Source of the DNA: an uncultured Acidimicrobiales bacterium
Lineage (GTDB): Bacteria > Actinomycetota > Acidimicrobiia > Acidimicrobiales > Bin134
Assembly (NCBI GenBank): GCA_951813555.1
Contig: OX638344.1
Location: 1,116,001-1,180,000, forward strand
DNA: 64,000 bases
Reading direction: 5' to 3'
Positions 54,016 through 64,000 of the stretch are shown in pieces (within the stretch, counting starts at the first letter, position 1; every line of letters starts with the position of its first letter). Position numbers and translations under genes: made by a program. Under the pieces are notes generated by a model. It searched no databases. It was not told the origin of the DNA and was given only the letters and a program-made list of their open reading frames with translations.

Positions 54016-54280
54016 TGGTCACCGCCTCGCTTGCCGTGGGGTCGGGCGCTAGGCGGCCGCCAGCATCGGGCACCGGGTCCCAGCCCGTCGGAGCCCCGGG
54101 GCGACACCTCATCAGGCGACACAAACCCAGCCAGGCACCCTTGCCCGCACCATGCACTTCTACCGCTTCAACTGCGTAGTAAGAACAGCTCGGCACATAC
54201 CGGCAGGGGCTCGGGCGATGGTCGGTCGCCCGCTGATACATCGTGACCAGGACTTTCATGGCCCGAGCAGCCATGCTCAT
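54008..54280 (-). CDS. yidD: YidD membrane insertion factor
   Basis: 90 residues from the ATG at 54280, which has AGGAG 7 bases upstream; the frame is open to GTG 54316, but those residues lack similarity. SPCRYVPSCSYYAVEAVEVHGAGKGAWLGLCRLMRCRP (key parts) is the YidD motif with its conserved cysteines. It sits between rnpA and yidC, as is typical, and overlaps yidC by 8 bases. Confidence 0.88.
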   Translation of the reverse strand: MSMAARAMKVLVTMYQRATDHRPSPCRYVPSCSYYAVEAVEVHGAGKGAWLGLCRLMRCRPGAPTGWDPVPDAGGRLAPDPTASEAVTSV

Positions 54281-54312
54281 CTCCGAGCTCCTGCCTTTGC
54301 GCCTACTCGGGC

Positions 54313-54657
54313 TCACAAGTCAATCCGATCCAACTTGGCCAAACACGCCGCCAGTGAAACCCGCAGGTCAGCATGGGAAAAGCCTTGAGCACCGCGCTGA
54401 GTGCCAATGAGGTATAGACCAGTTGGCAAGCCATTGGGAGCGTCTCGATCGAAGCTCTTCACAATTTCCCGCAAGCTACGGCGGATCTTGTTTCGCATTA
54501 CCGCCGTCCCCATCTGTCGAGGCAGTGCATACGCCACATGAGCCGCGTCGAGACAGGGGTCGGCCAAGAAACGGACCCAGAGCAGTTCATGGTCAGCGCG
54601 AACACCACCAGCACTCAGCCGAGCGAACGCCGAGCGTCCTCGAAACCGCTCGATCAG
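54313..54657 (-). CDS. rnpA: RNase P protein component RnpA, non-canonical start
   Basis: About 114 residues if read from CTG 54657. The family core is clear: a RSAFARL segment and [19 protein letters not shown], the RNR-type RNA-binding helix. No ATG, GTG or TTG lies in frame in the 90 bases before the only canonical-looking TTG (54567), which would remove the first 30 residues including the F/R region every RnpA has. CTG 54657 overlaps the rpmH TGA (CTGA); ATC 54654 is another choice. The protein assists RNase P in 5' tRNA processing. Confidence 0.85.
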   Translation of the reverse strand: MIERFRGRSAFARLSAGGVRADHELLWVRFLADPCLDAAHVAYALPRQMGTAVMRNKIRRSLREIVKSFDRDAPNGLPTGLYLIGTQRGAQGFSHADLRVSLAACLAKLDRIDL

Positions 54658-54788
54658 GCCGACAGCCTTTTGCGGCCGCGGCGGCGGCGAGCATTGACAA
54701 TCGCCCGCCCGCTCCTTGTCATCATTCGGTGCCGAAATCCGTGGCGCCGGGCCCGGCGTTGCACATTCGGCTGATACGTGCGCTTCAC
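54654..54788 (-). CDS. rpmH: Ribosomal protein bL34
   Basis: 44 residues with a GTG start at 54788: [18 protein letters not shown] with R-rich remainder ending in RRGRKRLSA, which is the bL34 sequence. It is too short for ordinary length filters. It overlaps the rnpA frame at its stop codon. Origin-proximal position is universal. Confidence 0.95.
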   Translation of the reverse strand: MKRTYQPNVQRRARRHGFRHRMMTRSGRAIVNARRRRGRKRLSA

Positions 54789-55139
54789 AAGTTCCTCCAA
54801 GGCCGGGATGGCATCGTCATTGGGGACCGCCCTACTAGCGCCTCCCGTCTCCCGGCGTTGTCACTACGCTACGGCCTCGCTGCGCACTACGACAACCAAT
54901 TGGCCGCAGTATGTCAACATCAGCCACCTGAACGACAATGGCCACATTGTCCACGCAAGCCTCTGACCTGCGTATTTCTTATGAATCGCTCGTGCACAGA
55001 CGCTATTCAAGTGCTACAGTTCGGTGCTCCGGTCGAGCAGGTGCCAACTTGGTTGGGTACAACAAAGAAAGTCGCAAGTTATCCACAATTTGTACACATT
55101 TGTGGATATTACTTTTCAAAATTTTGGAGTTGCCATCAA
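54789..55139. other. rpmH-dnaA intergenic region with DnaA-box cluster (possible oriC part)
   Basis: 351 bases without a gene. Three DnaA-box-like 9-mers lie within 31 bases: TTATCCACA (55079-55087), TTGTACACA (55090-55098) and, on the minus strand, ATATCCACA (55101-55109). A fourth, TTGTCCACG, is at 54947-54955. These may serve oriC, dnaA autoregulation, or both. The region also contains the promoters of rpmH and dnaA. Confidence 0.65.
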
Positions 55140-56519
55140 ATGGTGTCAGCAACACTTCTCTGGACTTCCTGTGCCAACAGCATCCGAACTCAAGTCCCTG
55201 ACTCGGTGTGGCAGTCAACTTTCAATCCCGCAAAACCAACCTCGCTCATTGAAGACGTACTGGAACTCACGGTTCCGAGTACGATAATCAAGGACCGTTT
55301 GGAAGGCGAGTACTTTGAAGTGCTGCGAAACGCATTGGCCAATTCAAATGCGACTCATATAACTTTAAAGATCAGCACTGACCAACACACCAATGGGGAA
55401 GAAAACCCTCCTGTCACACTTCCGCCGCCGACCTCTATTCCCGAAGTAGCCAGTCGTACATTAGAAAACAGAACAACCAATGCACTCCACCCCAATTATG
55501 TTTTTGACAAGTTTGTAACTGGCCCGTCTAACAGATTTGCCCTAGCTGCTGCTCTGTCTGTTGCAGAGACCCCTGGTAAGTCCTACAACCCATTGTTTAT
55601 CCATGGACATGCAGGTTTAGGCAAAACTCACCTTCTACAAGCTATTGGACACTATGTCAAGAATCACTACGTGAGCGACCAACGTCATCCGATCAAACGT
55701 GTTCTTTACGTATCTACTGAGACTTTCCTCAACCAATTTGTAGATGCTATCCGGACAAACACTAGAAGCGATTTTAAACGTAACTATCGAGAAGTTGATG
55801 TACTTCTTGTTGATGATATTCAATTCTTAGAAGGCAAAGAAGGCCTGCAAGAAGAGTTCTTCCATACATTCAACTCTCTTCATGAAGTAAACAAGCAAAT
55901 AGTTCTTACTAGTGACCGACCGCCTGATGCCATACCGACACTCGAAGATCGAATGACAAGTCGATTCAAGATGGGTTTGCTAACTGACATCCAACCGCCA
56001 GACTTGGAAACTAGACTAGCCATTTTGAGAAAGAAAGCTGAACAATCTAACTTCACTATCGATGACGAAGTTCTTACATTTATCGCTAGCAACATCAAAG
56101 ACAACATTCGAGAATTGGAGGGCGCACTTACCAGAGTAACCGCCTACGCGAGTTTCAATGACAAGCCTCTGAGCCTTGAACTTGCTCAGTTCATACTGCG
56201 AGACATCACGTCGCGCCGTGAACCGCAGATTGTGACTGCTGATATCATTTTACAAGCCACCGCAGAACTATTCGGCCTTGATATCAAGGATATCGTTGGT
56301 CCCAGACGCCAACGACCTTTGGTAAAGGCTCGACAAGTATCTATGTATGTATTTCGAGAGCTGACCGATTTGAGTTACCCAGATATAGCTAGAGTATTTG
56401 GTGGTCGAGATCACACAACTGCCATACATGCCATCCAAAAGATTACTACACAAATGGCAGAACAACCGGAGACATTCAATCAAGTCACCGGATTGATTCA
56501 AAGAATAAAAAATGCTTAG
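55140..56519 (+). CDS. dnaA: Chromosomal replication initiator protein DnaA
   Basis: 459 residues from ATG 55140 (GTG 55143 also possible). Domain I (about 1-90) includes VPDSVWQSTFNP. Walker A GHAGLGKTHLL, Walker B VLLVDDIQFLEG and sensor II are in the AAA+ domain. Domain IV ends with VFGGRDHTTAIHAI, the DnaA-box recognition helix. Base composition is clearly lower in GC than all neighbours (see findings). DnaA opens oriC and is the master initiator. A cluster of DnaA boxes sits 30-60 bases upstream. Confidence 0.95.
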   Translation: MVSATLLWTSCANSIRTQVPDSVWQSTFNPAKPTSLIEDVLELTVPSTIIKDRLEGEYFEVLRNALANSNATHITLKISTDQHTNGEENPPVTLPPPTSIPEVASRTLENRTTNALHPNYVFDKFVTGPSNRFALAAALSVAETPGKSYNPLFIHGHAGLGKTHLLQAIGHYVKNHYVSDQRHPIKRVLYVSTETFLNQFVDAIRTNTRSDFKRNYREVDVLLVDDIQFLEGKEGLQEEFFHTFNSLHEVNKQIVLTSDRPPDAIPTLEDRMTSRFKMGLLTDIQPPDLETRLAILRKKAEQSNFTIDDEVLTFIASNIKDNIRELEGALTRVTAYASFNDKPLSLELAQFILRDITSRREPQIVTADIILQATAELFGLDIKDIVGPRRQRPLVKARQVSMYVFRELTDLSYPDIARVFGGRDHTTAIHAIQKITTQMAEQPETFNQVTGLIQRIKNA

Positions 56520-56759
56520 ACCAGAGTGCTGGGGACTTGTGCAGGATCATGCTGGGGAAAATCTCTTATGTTCTGGGGACAAGGAAGGCAGAATCCACAA
56601 GCCATGTTCGTCCCTGCTCTGACATCCCCCGGCCTGTGGAAACTCACGACCACAGAAAGCCCCTTCAACCTGGGCAAATATAGCTCATCCACATATCCCC
56701 CGGCCTACTGCTGCTAGCAGCAAAATATATATAACTATCAATAGAAAGAGAGCAAACCT
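56520..56759. other. dnaA-dnaN intergenic region, probable oriC with iterons and AT-rich stretch
   Basis: 240 bases. CTGGGGA occurs at 56529-56535, 56552-56558 and 56573-56579, 21-23 bases apart. ATCCCCCGGCCT occurs at 56624-56635 and 56695-56706. DnaA-box-like sequences are TCATCCACA (56685-56693), GAATCCACA (56591-56599) and TGTGGAAAC (56635-56643). An AT-only run (AAAATATATATAA) lies at 56722-56734 just before dnaN, a candidate unwinding element. This matches the actinobacterial oriC location. Confidence 0.7.
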
Positions 56760-57854
56760 GTGAAATTCCGATGCGAGCGGGATGCCCTCCTCGAAGCATT
56801 GACAACAACAGGCAGAGCAGCCGGAACCAGAGGAGGATTCCAGCTCGTTCTGTCCGGTGTCCACATGGTGCTGTCCGGTGACGAACTAACCCTCACAGCA
56901 ACCGATCGTGAGTTGACCATTACAGTACACTTGACAGTGGCGGGCGATGGTGATGGTGAGGCTGTTGTAACTGCTCGGCTGATTGGTGATGTTGTTCGAT
57001 CCCTTGATGCTGGTGCGGTGAACGTGAGGGTGGAAGACGGTGGGATCCACATCGATGCGGCTCGCTCCACCTTTTCTCTTCAAACCATGAGTGCTGAGGA
57101 CTTTCCGAAGACGGCAGCTCTTGGAGGGGATCCCGTGGTGTTGGAAGCAGAGGGATTGCTAACCGCGCTACGCCAGGTTGTGAAGGCGGCTTCATCTGAT
57201 GAGTCGCGTCCAGTCTTAACTGGTGTGCTGTTATCAGCTGAGCAAGAAGGGCTTCGTCTGGTTACGACAGATTCTTATCGTTTAGCGTTGTGTGATCTCC
57301 CTGGGCTAGAGCTACTGGGTTCAGAGCAAAGTGTTTTGGTTCCATCACGGGCCTTGCAAGAAGTTATACGATTGCTAGGGGATGTAGACCAGATCAGTTT
57401 GCGATTCAGTGATCATGAGGTATCATTTGAATTTGGCGCAATTACTGTGTCTACTCGACTTATTGAGGGGGAGTTTCCTAGCTATCAGGGGTTGATCCCG
57501 ACGCATCAGCCAAATCGATTGATAATTGGTCGGGAGAAATTGATCAATGCAGTTCGAAGAGTGCGTTTGATGGCTCAAGACTCTACACCAATACGACTGG
57601 ATATGTCGTCCAATGGATTGGAGTTGTCCGCTACGACGCAGGACGTTGGGGAAGCAAGAGAAGAAATGGACGCAGCGTACGAAGGTGAAGATCTCACAGT
57701 GGCGTTCAATCCTGAATATTTGCTGGATGGAGCAGAAGCAGCACCCGGTGAAGAAATTGTGCTGAACACGGTGGACGCTCTTAAGCCAGCAGTAATACGT
57801 ACAACTGAAGCGGAAGATTTTTTGTACTTACTGATGCCGGTGCGCATCAACTGA
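56760..57854 (+). CDS. dnaN: DNA polymerase III sliding clamp subunit beta
   Basis: 364 residues with a GTG start after AGAAAGAG. The N-terminal start MKFRCERDALLEAL, the SDESRPVLTGVLLSAEQEGLRLVTTDSYRLA middle signature and the C-terminal LLMPVRIN are present (quoted in part). It forms the ring that tethers the polymerase. GC content is intermediate between dnaA and the downstream genes. recF follows after 2 bases. Confidence 0.96.
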   Translation: MKFRCERDALLEALTTTGRAAGTRGGFQLVLSGVHMVLSGDELTLTATDRELTITVHLTVAGDGDGEAVVTARLIGDVVRSLDAGAVNVRVEDGGIHIDAARSTFSLQTMSAEDFPKTAALGGDPVVLEAEGLLTALRQVVKAASSDESRPVLTGVLLSAEQEGLRLVTTDSYRLALCDLPGLELLGSEQSVLVPSRALQEVIRLLGDVDQISLRFSDHEVSFEFGAITVSTRLIEGEFPSYQGLIPTHQPNRLIIGREKLINAVRRVRLMAQDSTPIRLDMSSNGLELSATTQDVGEAREEMDAAYEGEDLTVAFNPEYLLDGAEAAPGEEIVLNTVDALKPAVIRTTEAEDFLYLLMPVRIN

Positions 57855-57856
57855 AA

Positions 57857-58942
57857 GTGCGTTTTACTCGTCTTTGGCTAACAGACTTTCGCAACTACGC
57901 CAACCTCGATTTGGAATTGCCCGCGGGCACAAGCTTGCTTGTAGGTTCCAATGGAGAGGGTAAGACCAATCTGTTGGAGGCAGTTTTCTATTTGGCCACC
58001 ATGGCATCGTTTCGAATTAGCACCGCGGCTGCACTGATTCGAAGTGATCCCGGGGTCTCCCAGGCCGTTGCTCGAGGCGAAGTGATTGCCAACGAGCGCA
58101 AGATATTGCTGGAGGCTGCCCTGAGCCAGTCTGGTCGTTCGCAGTTTCAAGTCAACCGTCAGCGACTGCGGCGGCGAGACCTGTTGGGGCTCATACCGGT
58201 GTCGGTGTTCATGCCCGACGACCTAGTGTTGGTCAAAGGGGGTCCAGGTGAGCGGCGGCGCTATTTGGACGACGCGTTGGTGCAGATCGACTCTCGACTG
58301 GATGCTGTTCGGTCCGATGTGGAGACGATCTTGCGTCAACGGAATGCCCTTCTGCGCCAGTCAGGGGGCCGGCTCAGCTCGGAGGTGGCCATGACCCTGG
58401 ATGTGTGGGACAACAAGCTCGCCGAGGCCGGCGAGCAACTTGCCGGTGCCCGTAGGAGCTTGGCAATGCGGCTCGGACCGAGGGCGGCAACGGCCTATGC
58501 AGAAATAGCGGGGCAGGCCTTGCCTCTGGAGATGGCCTATGAGTCGGCATGGCTGTCGCGAGGGTTGAGCGAGGCGCTGAGCCAGGCCCGGAACGAGGAT
58601 CTGCGCCGCGGAGTGAGCACGGTGGGTCCCCATCGAGACGACCTGTCGGTAGTTCTTGATGGAAGGTCGGTTCGCACCCATGCCTCCCAGGGCGAGCAGC
58701 GATCGCTAGCGCTGGCACTGCGTCTTGCAGTGCACCGCGAGCTGACGGAAGCAGCTGGGCAATCCCCGGTGCTGTTGCTGGACGATGTGTTCTCAGAGTT
58801 GGACCAGGGCCGGTCGCAGGGTGTGCTGCGGGCACTGCGATCAGAGCAGACGCTGCTCACCTCGGCCGGTCCTTTGTCTTCTGACATCACTTACGATGCC
58901 CGTTTTCGGGTGACTGCTGGCCGGGTTTACCGGGAAATGTGA
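57857..58942 (+). CDS. recF: DNA replication and repair protein RecF
   Basis: 361 residues, GTG start. Walker A VGSNGEGKTNLLEAV, the SMC-like signature TLASQGEQRSLALALRLA (here THASQGEQRSLALALRL) and Walker B LLLDDVFSELD are all present. RecF loads RecA at gaps. Its stop overlaps the next start (GTGA). Confidence 0.96.
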   Translation: MRFTRLWLTDFRNYANLDLELPAGTSLLVGSNGEGKTNLLEAVFYLATMASFRISTAAALIRSDPGVSQAVARGEVIANERKILLEAALSQSGRSQFQVNRQRLRRRDLLGLIPVSVFMPDDLVLVKGGPGERRRYLDDALVQIDSRLDAVRSDVETILRQRNALLRQSGGRLSSEVAMTLDVWDNKLAEAGEQLAGARRSLAMRLGPRAATAYAEIAGQALPLEMAYESAWLSRGLSEALSQARNEDLRRGVSTVGPHRDDLSVVLDGRSVRTHASQGEQRSLALALRLAVHRELTEAAGQSPVLLLDDVFSELDQGRSQGVLRALRSEQTLLTSAGPLSSDITYDARFRVTAGRVYREM

Positions 58943-59298
58943 CCCACGCGGCTATGACGTCAAGGCAGACTGTGAAGGTGGGATGGGAGCCCTTGTCCGA
59001 GCCCTCTGGGCCCAAGCGGATAGGAGAGGCTCTCGACCAGGTGGCCTTCCGGTTGAGAGCACCCCGAGCCCAAGTATTGGCGACGGTGTTCGAAGCATGG
59101 GAAGAGCTGGTGGGCGCGGTGGTGGCCGCCCACACGTCGCCGCTGCGCCTGGTGGACGGCGAACTGGTTGTCGCGGTGGACGACCCTGCTTGGACTGCGG
59201 AAATGAAGTTTTTCAGCGCCGAGCTGATCAGCCGGATCAACACCGCGGCCAAAGAAGAGGTGGTCACATCGTTGACGGTCCGAGTCCGCTCCCGGTAA
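58939..59298 (+). CDS. dciA: DciA-like protein (DUF721)
   Basis: 119 residues from GTG 58939. FRLRAPRAQVLATVFEAWEELVGAVVAAHTSPLRLVDGELVVAVDDPAWTAEMKFFSAELISRIN (key parts) is the DUF721 fold related to domain I of DnaA. In bacteria without DnaC/DnaI, DciA loads the replicative helicase. The position between recF and gyrB is standard in actinobacteria. Confidence 0.9.
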   Translation: MTHAAMTSRQTVKVGWEPLSEPSGPKRIGEALDQVAFRLRAPRAQVLATVFEAWEELVGAVVAAHTSPLRLVDGELVVAVDDPAWTAEMKFFSAELISRINTAAKEEVVTSLTVRVRSR

Positions 59299-59356
59299 TG
59301 GCTCCACGGGGTTGGCAACCGACTCTTCGATGAGCCAAATGGGCACGGAAAACTGG

Positions 59357-61462
<2,106 letters not shown>

Positions 61463-61477
61463 GCGCAAAGGACTCCT

Positions 61478-63946
61478 GTGCCTGACGAGCCTGATACGTC
61501 TCCAGAGCCTGAAGGGGCACCCATCGGTTCAATTCAGGACATCGACATCCAAACCGAGATGGAGCAGTCGTTCTTGGACTACGCCATGTCGGTCATCACC
61601 GCGCGGGCGCTCCCCGATGTGCGTGACGGGCTGAAGCCGGTGCACCGCCGCATTCTCTGGGGGATGTACGACCAGGGGACCCGGCCCAATCGGCCGTATG
61701 TGAAGTGTGCCCGAGTGGTGGGCGACGTCATGGGCAAGTACCACCCCCATGGCGACCAGGCCATCTACGACGCCCTCGTGCGGCTGGGGCAGAGCTTTTC
61801 GCTGAGACACCCGCTGATCGACCCCCACGGGAACTTCGGTTCGCCCAACGATCCGCCGGCGGCGATGCGCTACACCGAGTGCCGACTCCACGAGCTGGCC
61901 ATGCGGCTTTTGGACGGCATCGATGAGCAGACCGTCGACTTTGCCGACAATTTCGACGCTACCGAGCAAGAGCCGGCAGTGCTGCCAGCCAGGTTCCCCA
62001 ATCTGCTGGTGAACGGCAGCCAGGGGATCGCGGTGGGGATGGCCACCAACATTCCCCCTCACAACCTGGGCGAGGTCATCGACGCGGTGAACCACCTGCT
62101 GGAGTACCCGGAGGCCACCATCGAGAGCCTCATGGAGTTTGTGAAAGGCCCCGACTTTCCCACTCGAGGTCGCATCATGGGCTATCAGGGCATCCGCGAC
62201 GCCTACGCCACCGGTCAGGGAACCATCAAGGTGCGGGCCTCGGCCGAGATTGTGGAGAGCGGTGCCAGTACCCGCATCGTGGTCACCGAAATTCCGTACC
62301 AGGCCAGCGCGGAGGTCATCGAGGAGAAGGTGGCTGATCTGGTGAACCGGCGGGTGATTGAGGGGATCCGCCAGATCCACAACGAGTCGGCAAAGGGGCA
62401 GACCAAGCTGGTGTTCGAATTGAAGAGGGATGCGCCGGCCCTGGTGGTGCTCAACAACCTGTACAAGTACTCGCCGCTGCAAACCAGCTTCCCGGTGAAC
62501 ATGGTGGCGTTGGCCGACGGTGTGCCCCGGACCATGACGTTGCGCGACTGTCTGGCGGCCTACGCGGATCATCAGCAAGAGGTGGTGCGTCGCCGCACCC
62601 AGTTCCGCTTGGACGAGGCCCGCCGCCGGGAGCACATCCTGGAGGGTCTGGTGCGGGCGGTGGACATGATCGACGCGATCATCGCGGCGATCCGAGCGTC
62701 GGAGAACCGGGCTGCGGCCCGGTCCGTACTGATGGGCGAGCAATTCGAGTTCAGCGAGATCCAAGCCAACCACATTCTTGACATGGCGCTGGGCCGGCTC
62801 ACCCAACTGGGAACCCGGGAACTGAACGACGAGCTGGCCGAGAAGCGGGCGCTCATCGTCGACCTGGAGGCCATCTTGGCCGACGACGCCAAGCTGCGAG
62901 CCGTGATCCGCGAGGAGTTGCTGGAGGTGCGAGAGGCGTTTGCCACCGACCGGCGTACCCTGATCATGGCCGACGAAGGCGATATCAACATCGAGGATTT
63001 GATCGACGACGAGGATTTGGTCTTCAGTCTCAGCGCCGGCGGATACGTCAAGACGGTGGCGCCCGACGAGTTCAAGACCCAGGGTCGAGGCGGCAAAGGG
63101 GTTATCGGCGCCAACCTGAAAGACGGCGACTACATCGCCACGCTCATCCACACCACCGCCCACGCCTACTTGATGTTCTTCACCAGTATGGGGCGGGTGT
63201 ACCGCATCAAAGCCCACGAGGTGCCCCGAACCAGCCGTACCGCCCGGGGCATGGCCATCGTGAATCTGCTGCATCTGGCGCCCGAGGAGACTATTTCCGC
63301 GGTAATCGACACTCGGGACTACGAGACGATGCGCTACCTGCTATTTGTCACTCGCCGTGGAATTGTGAAGCGCACTCGGTTCTTGGAATACGACAAGTCT
63401 CGCACCAAGGGGCTTATCGCAATCAACTTGAAGGATGGCGACGAGTTGGTTCGAGTGCTGGCAACCAGGGGCAGCGATGACGTCTGCCTGGTGAGTGCAT
63501 CTGGGCAGCTCATGCGTTTTTCGGAGGGCGAAGTCCGGGCCATGGGCCGCAACGCGGCCGGGGTGTGGGGCATGAGGCTGCGAGGCGACGATGTCGTTGT
63601 GGCGGCCAGTGCAGTGCAGCCCGGCGACGAGATGCTGCTGGTCACCGACCAGGGATTCGGCAAGCGCACTCCGTTGGACGAGTTTCGGGCCAAGCATCGA
63701 GGTGGATTGGGAATGCGGGCGATGAGGATGATGGACGGACGGGGAACGGTAGTAGCTGCTCGCGTGATAGCTCCGGAGGACGAGGTGTTCTTGGTGGCGT
63801 CCAACGGGGTGACTATCCGCATACCGGTTTCGTCGGTTCCGGTGATGGGACGCGAAGCCTCTGGAGTGCGGGTGATGAGCTTGTCGGAAGACCAGTTGGT
63901 AGCCGCGGTAACCCCTGTATTATCCAGCTCAGAAGACGAGGAATAG
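61478..63946 (+). CDS. gyrA: DNA gyrase subunit A
   Basis: 822 residues, GTG start 15 bases after gyrB. The start [41 protein letters not shown] and [51 protein letters not shown] hold the active-site tyrosine in AAMRYTE (motifs only partly quoted). Six C-terminal beta-pinwheel repeats follow, and the acidic tail is SSSEDEE. Quinolone-determining positions are wild-type-looking (HGDQAIYD). Confidence 0.97.
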   Translation: MPDEPDTSPEPEGAPIGSIQDIDIQTEMEQSFLDYAMSVITARALPDVRDGLKPVHRRILWGMYDQGTRPNRPYVKCARVVGDVMGKYHPHGDQAIYDALVRLGQSFSLRHPLIDPHGNFGSPNDPPAAMRYTECRLHELAMRLLDGIDEQTVDFADNFDATEQEPAVLPARFPNLLVNGSQGIAVGMATNIPPHNLGEVIDAVNHLLEYPEATIESLMEFVKGPDFPTRGRIMGYQGIRDAYATGQGTIKVRASAEIVESGASTRIVVTEIPYQASAEVIEEKVADLVNRRVIEGIRQIHNESAKGQTKLVFELKRDAPALVVLNNLYKYSPLQTSFPVNMVALADGVPRTMTLRDCLAAYADHQQEVVRRRTQFRLDEARRREHILEGLVRAVDMIDAIIAAIRASENRAAARSVLMGEQFEFSEIQANHILDMALGRLTQLGTRELNDELAEKRALIVDLEAILADDAKLRAVIREELLEVREAFATDRRTLIMADEGDINIEDLIDDEDLVFSLSAGGYVKTVAPDEFKTQGRGGKGVIGANLKDGDYIATLIHTTAHAYLMFFTSMGRVYRIKAHEVPRTSRTARGMAIVNLLHLAPEETISAVIDTRDYETMRYLLFVTRRGIVKRTRFLEYDKSRTKGLIAINLKDGDELVRVLATRGSDDVCLVSASGQLMRFSEGEVRAMGRNAAGVWGMRLRGDDVVVAASAVQPGDEMLLVTDQGFGKRTPLDEFRAKHRGGLGMRAMRMMDGRGTVVAARVIAPEDEVFLVASNGVTIRIPVSSVPVMGREASGVRVMSLSEDQLVAAVTPVLSSSEDEE

Positions 63947-63952
63947 ATCTCT

Positions 63953-64000
63953 TTGTCGAAACTTCCCCCTCCACATGACATCGGAGCAGCATTGTGGGCG
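63953..64000 (+). CDS. Possible start of the next gene (truncated)
   Basis: A TTG at 63953 opens a frame that stays open for 16 codons to the window end (SKLPPPHDIGAALWA). GAGGAA lies about 9 bases upstream. There is too little to name a family, and the real start could be outside the window. Confidence 0.25.
   Translation, partial: MSKLPPPHDIGAALWA

Noticed and set aside
54313..54567. rnpA starting at TTG 54567 (84 residues)
   Set aside because: It removes the N-terminal region conserved in RnpA; a non-canonical start further upstream fits the family better.
61529..63274. Antisense frame across gyrA, 581 codons
   Set aside because: Shadow of gyrA; composition is atypical for proteins and no family is visible.

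Overview
The window is a high-GC actinobacterial chromosome segment that carries the replication origin. WhiB, a SigH/RsrA-type redox sigma pair, the mycobacterial-type order trxB-trxA-cwlM-parB-parA-rsmG-jag-yidC-yidD-rnpA-rpmH-dnaA-dnaN-recF-dciA-gyrB-gyrA, and a metabolism rich in P450s, CaiB-type CoA transferases and amidohydrolases point to an Acidimicrobiia-like member of the Actinomycetota. The class-level assignment is inference from gene content.

Layout: 1-6.5 kb holds an Mrp end, fxsA, the selenocysteine genes selA-selB, whiB, an NfeD-like membrane protein, a STAS protein divergent from a single-domain response regulator, and tRNA-Pro(CGG). 6.6-11.3 kb is a catabolic block: two metal-dependent amidohydrolases, an SDR and a CaiB/BaiF CoA transferase, three of them in one overlapping minus-strand operon. 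11.5-13.9 kb contains two paralogous tiny genes, each next to a copy of the same MFS transporter 3' end; one copy is a pseudogene fragment. 13.9-19.4 kb is a glycine-betaine-type ABC operon (proX-proV-proW) with a nearly perfect internal duplication of the binding domain and a permease fused to an extra membrane region. 19.5-30.8 kb has a rhomboid-like protein, an arylsulfatase, a RelBE-type toxin-antitoxin pair, a Baeyer-Villiger-type monooxygenase, two cytochromes P450, an iron-binding lipoprotein behind a DtxR/IdeR-like box, a methyltransferase and an acyl-CoA dehydrogenase.

30.9-34.6 kb holds sigH and its anti-sigma factor, a DUF2342 metalloprotease-like protein, tilS and hpt. 34.7-43.6 kb is a complete-looking Tad/Flp pilus operon (CpaB, TadZ-like, TadA, TadB, TadC, a Flp-like pilin, three TadE/G-like pseudopilins). 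It ends in a 963-residue membrane protein that joins LysM domains outside the cell to a SARP/BTAD DNA-binding region inside. This is the most unusual gene in the window. 43.6-46.7 kb has a DUF4349 lipoprotein divergent from an ECF sigma/anti-sigma pair.

47-64 kb is the origin region. It has one parS-like site beside parA, an rnpA with no canonical start codon in the right place, DnaA-box clusters on both sides of dnaA, helically spaced short repeats between dnaA and dnaN, and a marked drop in GC across dnaA and dnaN compared with everything around them.
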